DNA of 28,765 nucleotides, taken from CAYMDS01 sp964653195. Its GTDB lineage: Bacteria; Patescibacteriota; Microgenomatia; Levybacterales; UBA12049. A program made the position numbers and the translations under genes. Of the stretch, positions 20,963-28,271 are shown piece after piece (within the stretch, counting starts at the first letter, position 1; each line of letters starts with the position of its first letter). The notes under the pieces were generated by a model. It saw only the letters and a list, made by a program, of their open reading frames with translations. It was not told where the DNA came from and did not search any database. The DNA is taken from the NCBI GenBank assembly GCA_964653195.1, contig CAZZCX010000016.1:1-28765 (forward strand). The letters are read 5' to 3'.

Positions 20963-21331
20963 TTATCTATTTAAGCGTCCCATTCCCATACCTTGACCGG
21001 CTCCATTGTGCAAGCCTAAACCAAGTTCTTGACGAATTTTTTTCGCTTCTTCAAGTTTACCTTGCTCGGCAAGCTTGTGAGCCTCTGCGAATTTCGCAAA
21101 GTTATCTTTAGTAATTATCTGACTAACTCTACCTCTGCCCTGGATCAAGCTTTTCCAAGCTGTGAAATCTTTTGTTTCAAACGCTTTTTCCATAGCCTCA
21201 TGTCGTTCTGCAGTGTAGTAAGGACTTTTAACGTTCGGATCGCCTTTGTACGCATCGGCTGTGCTCGCATATGCGGAAACACCGCTAAGTACTAAAGCAC
21301 TTACTCCTAAAAATATTGTTAATTTGTTCAT
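20963..21331 (-). CDS. Small secreted protein with signal peptide
   Basis: 122 residues starting MNKLTIFLGVSALVLSGVSA, a clear signal peptide with likely cleavage after AYA (about residue 22). The mature part is helical and charged: AERHEAMEKAFETKDFTAWKSLIQGRGRV, then NFAKFAEAHKLAEQGKLEEAKKIRQELGLG, ending in a Gly/Met-rich tail GAGQGMGMGRLNR. The layout (small, secreted, two helical hairpins) is reminiscent of Spy/CpxP-type envelope-stress proteins, but no LTxxQ motif is present. It lies just upstream of the ECF sigma operon. It has a strong Shine-Dalgarno sequence; the in-frame GTG at 21340 is part of that site. The 10-mer shared with the sigma promoter suggests common control. Confidence 0.72.
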   Translation of the reverse strand: MNKLTIFLGVSALVLSGVSAYASTADAYKGDPNVKSPYYTAERHEAMEKAFETKDFTAWKSLIQGRGRVSQIITKDNFAKFAEAHKLAEQGKLEEAKKIRQELGLGLHNGAGQGMGMGRLNR

Positions 21332-21336
21332 ACAAC

Positions 21337-21347
21337 TCACCTCCTTT
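21337..21347 (-). promoter_or_regulatory. Near-perfect Shine-Dalgarno sequence of the secreted-protein gene
   Basis: AAAGGAGGTGA on the minus strand, 8 nt from GGAGG to ATG 21331. Decides the start against the GTG at 21340. Confidence 0.8.
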
Positions 21348-21376
21348 CGATTTATGATAACTTTTCACCTTCTATA

Positions 21377-21386
21377 TGTAATACAA
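21377..21386 (-). promoter_or_regulatory. 10-mer TTGTATTACA shared with the ECF sigma promoter
   Basis: Exact copy, in the opposite orientation, of the 10-mer at 20879-20888; candidate binding site for a shared regulator or sigma factor. It is 46 nt before the start codon. Confidence 0.35.
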
Positions 21387-21554
21387 CTAACTAAGTGATT
21401 TTCTTTCATTTTCGCATGAATTGAATATTGTTACAGTTATTTAAAGCGAGGCTTTAAGTCAAATATTGCTTTATACTGATAAATAAAATAATTTATTTTT
21501 TCAAACAGGGTATATAGAATTAATAGATAATTCCCTTTCTATCAGTAATAGTTT

Positions 21555-21560
21555 TATAAT
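21555..21560 (+). promoter_or_regulatory. -10 box TATAAT of the GT-C glycosyltransferase gene
   Basis: Perfect TATAAT, 7 nt to GTG 21568; the -35 (TTCCCT, 18-bp spacer) is poor. Confidence 0.45.
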
Positions 21561-21567
21561 TGAGTTT

Positions 21568-23301
21568 GTGCTTAGGAACAACATCCAAATGAATATAGAT
21601 AGCCTAAAAGCCTCATTAATTCCAAAAATAAATGCTTTAAATTTTCTGAATTTGATTGTATTTATACTTGCAGTATCTATTAGCGTTTTAGTTAACATAT
21701 ATATTTACCAAAGGACATACCACAACACTCTCATAATACTTTACTTATTTTCCATTTTAGGACTGATTTTGTCAGTTGCGCATGTACAGAAACTGAGCAT
21801 GCCTCGCATTTCAAGAAAAACTCTTATTACAATTTTCTTTGTGCTGTTATTGCCAGTCTGCATACGAATATTCAACTATAATCTTGATCGGATACATGGA
21901 GATGATATGCTGACTGCATATTTTTCGGCAACAGAGAAGTTCAGTAGAATAAATCTATTTGGTGGTATTCCGAGCGATAAGATGCAATGGGTTTGTCAAT
22001 TTCCTGCACACTTTTTTTTCTTGCAGCAATTATTTTTTACGATATTTGGTAAAAGTATATTGACAGTGAAGCTTTCCGTTCTTCCTTATGTGTCAGTGGT
22101 TTCTTTATTTCTATTTCTAAGCGTCAGAAAGCTTTTAGATCGAAAAGCCGCAATAGCAGCAGTTGTCTTTAATGCTTTTTTTGCCCCAAGTTTATATCTG
22201 GAAACCCTTGGCTTACATTTTGTCAGTAGTACAGCAATATTTATGGCCTTTTTCTATTTCGCAATCGTAAATAAAGAGAAAAATGATAAATTCTCAGCTG
22301 TAATACTTGGACTATTAACCGGCCTAAGTTATATGTTTTATAGCAGTTCATACATTGCGCTTCCTTTCATGATGCTCTTTTTTTGTATGCGGTTTCTGCA
22401 AAAAGGGAGAAAAAAAGTTTTTGCAAGCTTCATATTTGCTACAATCTCATTTATCGTTACAGTAAGTCCTTATGCCATGTATGCAGTTCGATATGAAAAT
22501 TATTTTACTCAACGTATTGATCAGGTATCGCTTTTAACCGGCACATGGTCAGCGCAGAAAAAGAGTCTTGATGCAGGAGTAAGCGCAGTAAATATAGTTA
22601 AATCGAACACTCAGTTATCATTGGGATCGATGTATAAAGATGGGTTGGGTGGACACGGAGGCTATACATATGCTAAATTAGCACTTTTTGAGAAATTTAC
22701 ACTTTTTATGTTTTTAGCTGGAGTACCGATTGCAATAGTTTTGATGTTTAAAAAAATGCCCTTTTTTTGGATATTGACGATAATAATTGCTTCGTTTATT
22801 TCTGGAATTATACTTACTATTCCACCACCCGCATACCACCGTTTTTCATTGGCGTATCCATTCATCGCAATTATTTCTGTGCTTCCTTTATGGCTTATCA
22901 TGTCGCTGAGATTTAAAACCGTTTCAGTAATAATTACAATTACTGTTTTGTTTTTCATTACATATCAAAACCAAATATATTTTTTACGAAGTACTGCCGA
23001 AGAAAAGATTCATGATCACATTAAGCTTTCAAATGTTATTGCCACCAGGTTTCCTGACCGAAAAATTACTGTCGCAGCTTTTACCGGTTATGCTTTTGAG
23101 AAGATATTTTATTTTGCAGGTAACCCTAAACAGCAGATTGAGACAGATTATCACGTAAAATACCTTGGTGAGTTTGATGCGAACACCCCCTATTTATATG
23201 TAATTCTTAACCCTTATGAATTCGGCTCTCAGTTTTCTGTGCTTGATCCAAACGGCACCCTGGAGTATTTCGCGGATGATATTAGTTTGTTTTATAATTA
23301 A
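21568..23301 (+). CDS. GT-C-fold (PMT/GT39-like) membrane glycosyltransferase
   Basis: 577 residues with about 11-12 membrane spans and an extended C-terminal outside domain (from about residue 470). The first outside loop carries NLDRIHGDDMLTAYFSATEKF with D112-D113, the catalytic acidic pair position of GT-C enzymes that use polyprenyl-phosphate sugars. The layout matches bacterial PMT_2/ArnT-like proteins that transfer sugars to lipids or proteins outside the membrane. Acceptor and donor are unknown. GTG 21568 is chosen because TATAAT sits 7 nt before it; ATG 21589 (MNIDSLKASL) is a reasonable alternative that would imply a leader of about 20 nt. The gene stands alone on its strand. Confidence 0.8.
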   Translation: MLRNNIQMNIDSLKASLIPKINALNFLNLIVFILAVSISVLVNIYIYQRTYHNTLIILYLFSILGLILSVAHVQKLSMPRISRKTLITIFFVLLLPVCIRIFNYNLDRIHGDDMLTAYFSATEKFSRINLFGGIPSDKMQWVCQFPAHFFFLQQLFFTIFGKSILTVKLSVLPYVSVVSLFLFLSVRKLLDRKAAIAAVVFNAFFAPSLYLETLGLHFVSSTAIFMAFFYFAIVNKEKNDKFSAVILGLLTGLSYMFYSSSYIALPFMMLFFCMRFLQKGRKKVFASFIFATISFIVTVSPYAMYAVRYENYFTQRIDQVSLLTGTWSAQKKSLDAGVSAVNIVKSNTQLSLGSMYKDGLGGHGGYTYAKLALFEKFTLFMFLAGVPIAIVLMFKKMPFFWILTIIIASFISGIILTIPPPAYHRFSLAYPFIAIISVLPLWLIMSLRFKTVSVIITITVLFFITYQNQIYFLRSTAEEKIHDHIKLSNVIATRFPDRKITVAAFTGYAFEKIFYFAGNPKQQIETDYHVKYLGEFDANTPYLYVILNPYEFGSQFSVLDPNGTLEYFADDISLFYN

Positions 23302-23357
23302 GAATACTTAGGAGCGCTTAGCAACGTTTTACCGGTAAAGAATATACTGAGAGGCAA

Positions 23358-23936
23358 TTACATCACGATTTTTGTCGTACTTAATTCTTCGAGCTTCGAT
23401 ACAAGTTCCTCTGTTGTGTAGCTGCTAGTCTCTATCTGTTTATTTATAAATACTCTTAAGCCTTCGATGATTCTACGTATATATACTGCATCCTTTGTCT
23501 TCAAATTTTTTATACTTACCTCATTGCTTTCAAAGGTTTTTGAAATAATTACCAGCTGAGAACGAAAAGCCGTAGTGTTTATAAAAATATTGGAAATGTC
23601 TTTTATATCAATACTGTGCACCTCAGAGGAGAAAAGATGGCGATTTATTAAAGTAACTCTACCTTCTTCGACGTTAACGATATCAGGAAAAAAATCAAAA
23701 GGGAAAGCGTGTGATGATATGCTTACCAATATTCTGTTTGATCTCTTTATCAAATTTTCGACGGTTCTTTTATCGATATTTTCTTGCTTTTCGATGAGTG
23801 GGTTTTCTGATTTTACTTTTTTCTGAGCAGCGGAATGTTTATCATCGTTTTCTTCAAGTAGATCATCTACCTCATTTTGAGTATAAAGTTTTTTTCGCCA
23901 AATCGTTGTACTCTCTCCTTGTTTCTTTATTTTCAT
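23358..23936 (-). CDS. Conserved-looking hypothetical protein with PH-like core
   Basis: 192 residues, cytoplasmic, no signal peptide. The first ~70 residues are charged and probably disordered or coiled (QNEVDDLLEENDDKHSAAQKK). The core (about 75-165) alternates strands: FPDIVNVEEGRVTLINRHLF, SEVHSIDIKDISNIFINTTAF, SQLVIISKTFESNEVSIKNL, followed by a helix DAVYIRRIIEGLRVFI. This strand pattern with a C-terminal helix resembles PH-like/bPH domains. I recall similar proteins in CPR genomes but cannot name a family. The tail TEELVSKLEELSTT is helical. The start has no clear Shine-Dalgarno sequence or -10 at 6 nt. It converges with the GT-C gene; the gap holds a 12-bp palindrome. Confidence 0.6.
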   Translation of the reverse strand: MKIKKQGESTTIWRKKLYTQNEVDDLLEENDDKHSAAQKKVKSENPLIEKQENIDKRTVENLIKRSNRILVSISSHAFPFDFFPDIVNVEEGRVTLINRHLFSSEVHSIDIKDISNIFINTTAFRSQLVIISKTFESNEVSIKNLKTKDAVYIRRIIEGLRVFINKQIETSSYTTEELVSKLEELSTTKIVM

Positions 23937-24059
23937 ATCTTAATTTTCCTCATATTACACTCTATTGTAGAGCGTTAATGGTAATAGTTGTGTAATAAGT
24001 TTTGACGCAGTGCACTGTTTAGTGATTTTTTAAGTGATTATTTAGCAGTGAAGGCTGGA

Positions 24060-24126
24060 TATAATTGAACTTAATTGGTTTTACTTCAGGGTTAAGTATG
24101 TGTCAGAACCAATTTAAAAAAACTAC
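24060..24126 (+). other. Possible small-RNA locus: TATAAT followed by a hairpin at the predicted +1
   Basis: Perfect TATAAT (24060-24065) faces right. A 10-bp stem AATTGGTTTT/AGAACCAATT (24073-24082 with 24115-24124, one T-G pair) begins at the predicted transcription start and is followed by an A run, not a T run. No open frame follows. The rest of the 205-bp gap 23937-24141 shows only short palindromes (CTCTATTGTAGAG, CAGTGCACTG). Confidence 0.2.
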
Positions 24127-24141
24127 TCTATAGTATGAGCT

Positions 24142-24642
24142 TTATTCACCAGCTTTTCGGATTGTTTCAAGATCAATTTTCTTCATCGGCATAAAAGCAG
24201 CGGTTACCGCCTCCGCTTTTTGAGGATCTCTCATCATTTCATCCAAAATTCTTGGTGTTATTTGCCATGTTACACCGAACTTATCCGTGCACCAACCGCA
24301 TTGCTCAGCTTCTGGTACAGAGGATAATTTTTCCCAGAAGAAATCAATTTCTTCTTGTGTTTCACATTCAACTATAAAAGATGTGCCCCCATTTAATTTA
24401 AATTGGTCCATGGGGCCTCCATTGAGAAACATAAAACTAGTTCCATCGATTTCGCACTCAGCTGTCAAGACAGACCCTTCTGGTCTACCAGATATTTCTT
24501 CTGATGCCTTAGGTGATTTGGTGACATCTCCAAGTGTTGCAGAATGAGATCCTGGAGCAGTGGTAAAAGTATCTATATAATACTTAACTGCTTCTTCACC
24601 GTTATTGTTGGCAAACCAGATGCAAGTAATTAGTCTACTCAT
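24142..24642 (-). CDS. PhnB-like VOC-family protein
   Basis: 166 residues of the PhnB-like ('3-demethylubiquinone-9 3-methyltransferase') branch of the VOC superfamily. Typical parts are LITCIWFANNNGEEAVKYYIDTF at the start, SVLTAECEIDGTSFMFLNGGP, ECETQEEIDFFWEKLSSV, GWCTDKFGVTWQITPRIL and the family ending AVTAAFMPMKKIDLETIRKA. The annotation as a methyltransferase in databases is historical; no SAM site is present. Substrate unknown. TAGAAT 7 nt before the ATG fixes the start. A weak stem followed by a T run (TACTATAGAGTA, then TTTTTTT) lies just past its stop. Confidence 0.92.
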   Translation of the reverse strand: MSRLITCIWFANNNGEEAVKYYIDTFTTAPGSHSATLGDVTKSPKASEEISGRPEGSVLTAECEIDGTSFMFLNGGPMDQFKLNGGTSFIVECETQEEIDFFWEKLSSVPEAEQCGWCTDKFGVTWQITPRILDEMMRDPQKAEAVTAAFMPMKKIDLETIRKAGE

Positions 24643-24649
24643 TTTATTT

Positions 24650-24655
24650 ATTCTA
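24650..24655 (-). promoter_or_regulatory. -10 box TAGAAT of the PhnB-like gene (leaderless type)
   Basis: TAGAAT on the minus strand, 7 nt (AAATAAA) before ATG 24642; no clear -35. Confidence 0.45.
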
Positions 24656-24690
24656 ACATATCAAAATAAATTTTTTGTATTAATTTCGTA

Positions 24691-24739
24691 AGCATCTGCT
24701 CTCCTGAGAGAAATATCCTTTGTTAAACTTACAGATGCT
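24691..24739. other. Two-stem structured element between genes
   Basis: Outer stem AGCATCTG (24691-24698) with CAGATGCT (24732-24739), and an adjacent small stem CTCT-CCTG-AGAG (24699-24710). It lies in the 237-bp gap downstream of the histidine kinase gene and upstream of the PhnB-like gene. Function unknown. Confidence 0.35.
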
Positions 24740-24793
24740 AAAAATACAGGGAAAGGTTATCTTGCTTTAAGGCTAATTAAAAATATTTAATAT

Positions 24794-24812
24794 GCAAAAG
24801 CTTCTCTTTTGC
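24794..24812 (-). terminator. Possible terminator hairpin after the histidine kinase gene
   Basis: GCAAAAG-5 nt-CTTTTGC, a perfect 7-bp stem, about 68 bp past the kinase stop. On the minus strand it is followed by ATATTAAATATTTTT, a broken T tract; on the plus strand by TTTTAG, but no plus-strand gene ends here. Confidence 0.35.
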
Positions 24813-24879
24813 TTTTAGATACTTCGAGAAAATCTGCTTCAAATGTCTATAATTCCTGTTAAGGTTAAACGATTTATGA

Positions 24880-26994
24880 CTAAGTGTTTATATTCATCGG
24901 CAGGCTAAAATAAAATGTTGAGCCTACGCCCTCAGTACTTTCTACCCAAATAGTGCCATTATGCGCATCAATGATATTTTTTGCGATATACAACCCAAGA
25001 CCGTTTCCTTTGGATCCTGCTTCAAGAGGGCTTTTCACCCGAAAGAATTTAGTAAACAGGTGTTCGATTGCTTCCTTTGGAATTCCTTCACCGGTATCTT
25101 TGACACTTACCACCATGCTTTGTTCTTTTATATAAGCATCGATAGTCACCCCGCCTTTATTGCTGTAATTTACTGCGTTACCGATTAAGTTATTTAAAAC
25201 TTCTTCTATTCTGAATTTGTCCATTAATACCGGAGGCAAGGGGTAATCCGGTTTATGGAAATTAAGGTAAATTTTCTTCATTTCCGCAACACCTGAGAGA
25301 TCATTGACAGTCTGGGTAATCAACTCTTCAATGGCAGCAGATTTTAAATCGAGGGGTATTTTGCCTTTTTCAATCCTGGCAACAATCAGTAGATTTTCGA
25401 TGAGTTTGCTTAAACGTGTTGCGCTGAGAAAGGCTCTGCTTAAAGACTGTTTCTCATCCTCACTCAATTTCTCCATTGTCGTCTTATCATCAACTAAAAC
25501 CGATAAGTAACCTTTAACAACAGTTAAGGGTGTGCGCAGTTCATGGGCAGACATCGCAACGAAGTCAAGCTTCATCGCTTCAAGCTGTTCTTCTTTTGTA
25601 ATGTCATTAAATGTTATAACCCATCCGTTTTGTCCCAGTATATCAATTTGGATCGGGGCTATTGCCAGTGCCAGAGTTTTAGAAATGACTGCATCATTTG
25701 AATCACTTTGCGAATACCATCTCACGATTGTGTTTTTTAGCTGACTGTATTCACTGAAATTCAACAGATGGCTTCCGGAGTAAACTTTGAATACATCATC
25801 TACTTTTTGCCCGACCAGCATAGTCCGGGTTTTGCCAAGAGTTTTTTCAGCTGAAGAGTTACTGAGCCATACAATGTCTGAAGAATCAACTGCCAGTACT
25901 CCTTCGTTTAATGAGCGCAACAGATTTTCGATATTCATTTTATCGGTCTCAAGAGATATTGATAGATCAGATAGTTTACTGTTGGTAATTTCCAGTTTTT
26001 TCTTGTAAGTTTCAGTTGCTGACAAAAATAATCGCATCAGATAAGTTGCGATTATGACAGTTGCACCCAGCGATACAAGACTAGCAGTTTGACTGATTGT
26101 TCTTATGGTATTAATCGGCTGCAAAATCTCTTCTTCATCCATCTCTGTCACTGTCAGCAATTCAAGCTGCGGAATCGGTTGGTAGCTGCCAAGCACCGTT
26201 TTTCCATCATAGGATATATACGTTGACGTACCGGTTTTTCCTTTGAACCCTTCGATTACCGGCAGGATATTCAATTGGTTATAGCTGTAGTTTTCTTTGA
26301 CTGCGGTTTTTTCAGGTAAACCAGCAACTATCAGTCTGAATGAATTCACGGCATAGCTTTTTACTGATTTGCCCAAACCCTTGGGTTTTTTGAGTACTGA
26401 GTTCAGCTGATCCAGATTTATATGTCCGACCAGAACCCCAATAAGGTTGTCCTTATCATCACTAACCGGAGATGAAATAGTGATCGCCATTTTCTGTAGT
26501 GAAAGTGAGTAGTAGACGTTTTGGACAAAAGTCTGCTTTTTCCCTTCCGTAAAATATTTTTGGTCAAGATTCAGTTTTCCTTCATGTCCTTTTAAAGTAG
26601 ATATAAGTACCTTACCGGTTTGGGGATGAAGTAGGAATATTTCTGTAAAGGAGGTATGTATGGCGGTAAACTTTTTGAAGTTATCTCTTATCGTCAATTT
26701 TTGCGTCAGCACAAGTGGCGTATTGTTATTCATATATGCTTGAATTGGATTTTGTGGTAGGGATGAAACCGCTGCCAGATAAGTAAGTGCCTGTTTATTT
26801 CCATTGATCCAGTCAATGAGTTGCGCTCCGGCTGTACTGTTGGCAACAGACAACTTTATCTGAGCTTCTTTCAGTAATGATGATTGAGAAACTTGAATCG
26901 TCATCATGCCGACCACTGCGGCAGGTATCACTGCGCTTAAAATTACAAGGATAAATAATCTAAGATTATTGGAGCGGATAAAAGTTGTAGTCAT
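24880..26994 (-). CDS. Membrane sensor histidine kinase (dCache-PAS-HisKA-HATPase)
   Basis: 704 residues. TM1 (about 11-34), a large outside double-Cache sensor (about 36-300, with IFLLHPQTGKVLIST and a repeat-like second half VNSFRLIVAGLPEKT), TM2 (about 303-325), a coiled helix, a PAS domain (about 352-468, LNEGVLAVDSSDIVWLSNSSAEKTLG), HisKA with phospho-acceptor H484 in AMSAHELRTPLT, and HATPase with N-box NNLIGNAVNYS (601-611), G1 DTGEGIP (633-639), F-box FTKFFRV and G2 GNGLGL (663-668). All kinase motifs are intact. No HAMP domain and no receiver domain. No response regulator is adjacent. It lies 77 bp after the NMT1-type binding protein on the same strand, so the two are probably co-transcribed and functionally linked. 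Confidence 0.96.
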   Translation of the reverse strand: MTTTFIRSNNLRLFILVILSAVIPAAVVGMMTIQVSQSSLLKEAQIKLSVANSTAGAQLIDWINGNKQALTYLAAVSSLPQNPIQAYMNNNTPLVLTQKLTIRDNFKKFTAIHTSFTEIFLLHPQTGKVLISTLKGHEGKLNLDQKYFTEGKKQTFVQNVYYSLSLQKMAITISSPVSDDKDNLIGVLVGHINLDQLNSVLKKPKGLGKSVKSYAVNSFRLIVAGLPEKTAVKENYSYNQLNILPVIEGFKGKTGTSTYISYDGKTVLGSYQPIPQLELLTVTEMDEEEILQPINTIRTISQTASLVSLGATVIIATYLMRLFLSATETYKKKLEITNSKLSDLSISLETDKMNIENLLRSLNEGVLAVDSSDIVWLSNSSAEKTLGKTRTMLVGQKVDDVFKVYSGSHLLNFSEYSQLKNTIVRWYSQSDSNDAVISKTLALAIAPIQIDILGQNGWVITFNDITKEEQLEAMKLDFVAMSAHELRTPLTVVKGYLSVLVDDKTTMEKLSEDEKQSLSRAFLSATRLSKLIENLLIVARIEKGKIPLDLKSAAIEELITQTVNDLSGVAEMKKIYLNFHKPDYPLPPVLMDKFRIEEVLNNLIGNAVNYSNKGGVTIDAYIKEQSMVVSVKDTGEGIPKEAIEHLFTKFFRVKSPLEAGSKGNGLGLYIAKNIIDAHNGTIWVESTEGVGSTFYFSLPMNINT

Positions 26995-27071
26995 AAGGAA
27001 AGGCGTTTTGCATATCCTTACTTGCCCATATTTACCTGTAAACTAATGAATAATGTATTGAAAAGTAAAGA

Positions 27072-28271
27072 TCACTTAGTTTTAATAAACTCGTTTGTAT
27101 AAACAGACTTTATGTCGTATTTATTTTTGATAATTTTTTGTTCAAGCAAAATATCCTGACCCTGTTCCCAGATTTCCTGCTCTATAAAACCAAGTGGTGT
27201 TTTACCGGTAAAGATTAGTGGAGATTGCACAGACATAGTACGCTGTTGATGAATTGGATCAAGCTTTCCCAATCCGCTTTTACGTTTCATCGTCGCGTCA
27301 ACAGCTTCCTGCGGATGCGCCAGAGCATATTCATAACCTTTCAAAGTTGCACTGATAAATTTTTTCACTGTTTCTTTATCATTTAAGTAACGGTCCTTGG
27401 TGGTGAATATCAGGTTGGGATAGTAATTTATGCCGTAATCAAGAACAAGGATATTGTTGATTTGCTTACCCATGAGTTCTAAGAGAATCGGTTCATTCGT
27501 CACAAATCCGGCAAAAACATCGGTTTGGTTTTTCAGTAGCATATCTATATTGTAGGTTGAACAGTTTTCAGTAATCTTTTTAGCCAGATCCAGTTTTTTA
27601 AGCATAGCCCGCTGCGGGTATTCTGCATTTGAACCGCATTCGATCGTAATTCTTTTACCTATGAAATCCTCTGGTTTTTCTATACCGCTTTCCTTTAATG
27701 TAATAAAAGTTACCGGGCTTTGTTGATAAATTGCAGCCAGAGCGATCATCGGTTGGTTTTGTTCTGTAGCCAGGAGAATTCCGTCAATACCCGTAACTCC
27801 GAAATCAGCCGTTTTTGAAACTAGTGATTCTGCCGGCGCTTTGGGCGGTACTGCCTCCATCAGCTCAACATCTAAACCGGCATCGGTAAAAAAACCATTA
27901 TCCTTTGCTATATAAAATCCGGCAAATTCTGCCGTATTAAACCATGAGAGCTGTACTTTAATTTTTTGTAATGTTGCCTTTGGCGTAGGCTTAGCAGTCG
28001 TTGGGATATTTTCAGGTTTAGTCTGTGTCAGAAAAATTAAAACAGTGGCAATTGCCAAAATAAAGAATAATCCCAGTAATACTAATATTAGCTTTTTCCT
28101 TTTTGGCGGTTTTGGATTGTCGCTTGGCAAAACGGGATTTGCTGCGGGGTTAGGTAGTGGATTTACTGTAGGTGGCGTTGGAGCTGGTGGCGGAGTGGAT
28201 ACAGGCGGCGTTGATGGTACTGTTTGATTGGGTACCACTTGCGCTGAGTCTGAATTAGGTGGGTTTTCCAT
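27072..28271 (-). CDS. Membrane-anchored NMT1/THI5-type substrate-binding protein
   Basis: 399 residues. An N-terminal cytoplasmic segment of about 58 residues is proline-rich (STPPVSTPPPAPTPPTVNPL), then KPPKRKK and one membrane anchor (about 61-81), then a linker and an NMT1/THI5/SsuA-like binding domain (about 103-370): KIKVQLSWFNTAEFAGFYIAKDNGFF, VELMEAVPPKAPAESLVSKTADFGVTGIDGILLA, KRITIECGSNAEYPQRAMLKK, then DVFAGFVTNEPILL. Family members bind thiamine precursors, sulfonates or related small molecules for ABC import. Here the usual lipobox or cleavable signal is replaced by an anchor with a cytoplasmic tail, and no permease or ATPase gene is next to it. The sensor kinase follows downstream. 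A sensory rather than transport role is inferred. Confidence 0.9.
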   Translation of the reverse strand: MENPPNSDSAQVVPNQTVPSTPPVSTPPPAPTPPTVNPLPNPAANPVLPSDNPKPPKRKKLILVLLGLFFILAIATVLIFLTQTKPENIPTTAKPTPKATLQKIKVQLSWFNTAEFAGFYIAKDNGFFTDAGLDVELMEAVPPKAPAESLVSKTADFGVTGIDGILLATEQNQPMIALAAIYQQSPVTFITLKESGIEKPEDFIGKRITIECGSNAEYPQRAMLKKLDLAKKITENCSTYNIDMLLKNQTDVFAGFVTNEPILLELMGKQINNILVLDYGINYYPNLIFTTKDRYLNDKETVKKFISATLKGYEYALAHPQEAVDATMKRKSGLGKLDPIHQQRTMSVQSPLIFTGKTPLGFIEQEIWEQGQDILLEQKIIKNKYDIKSVYTNEFIKTK

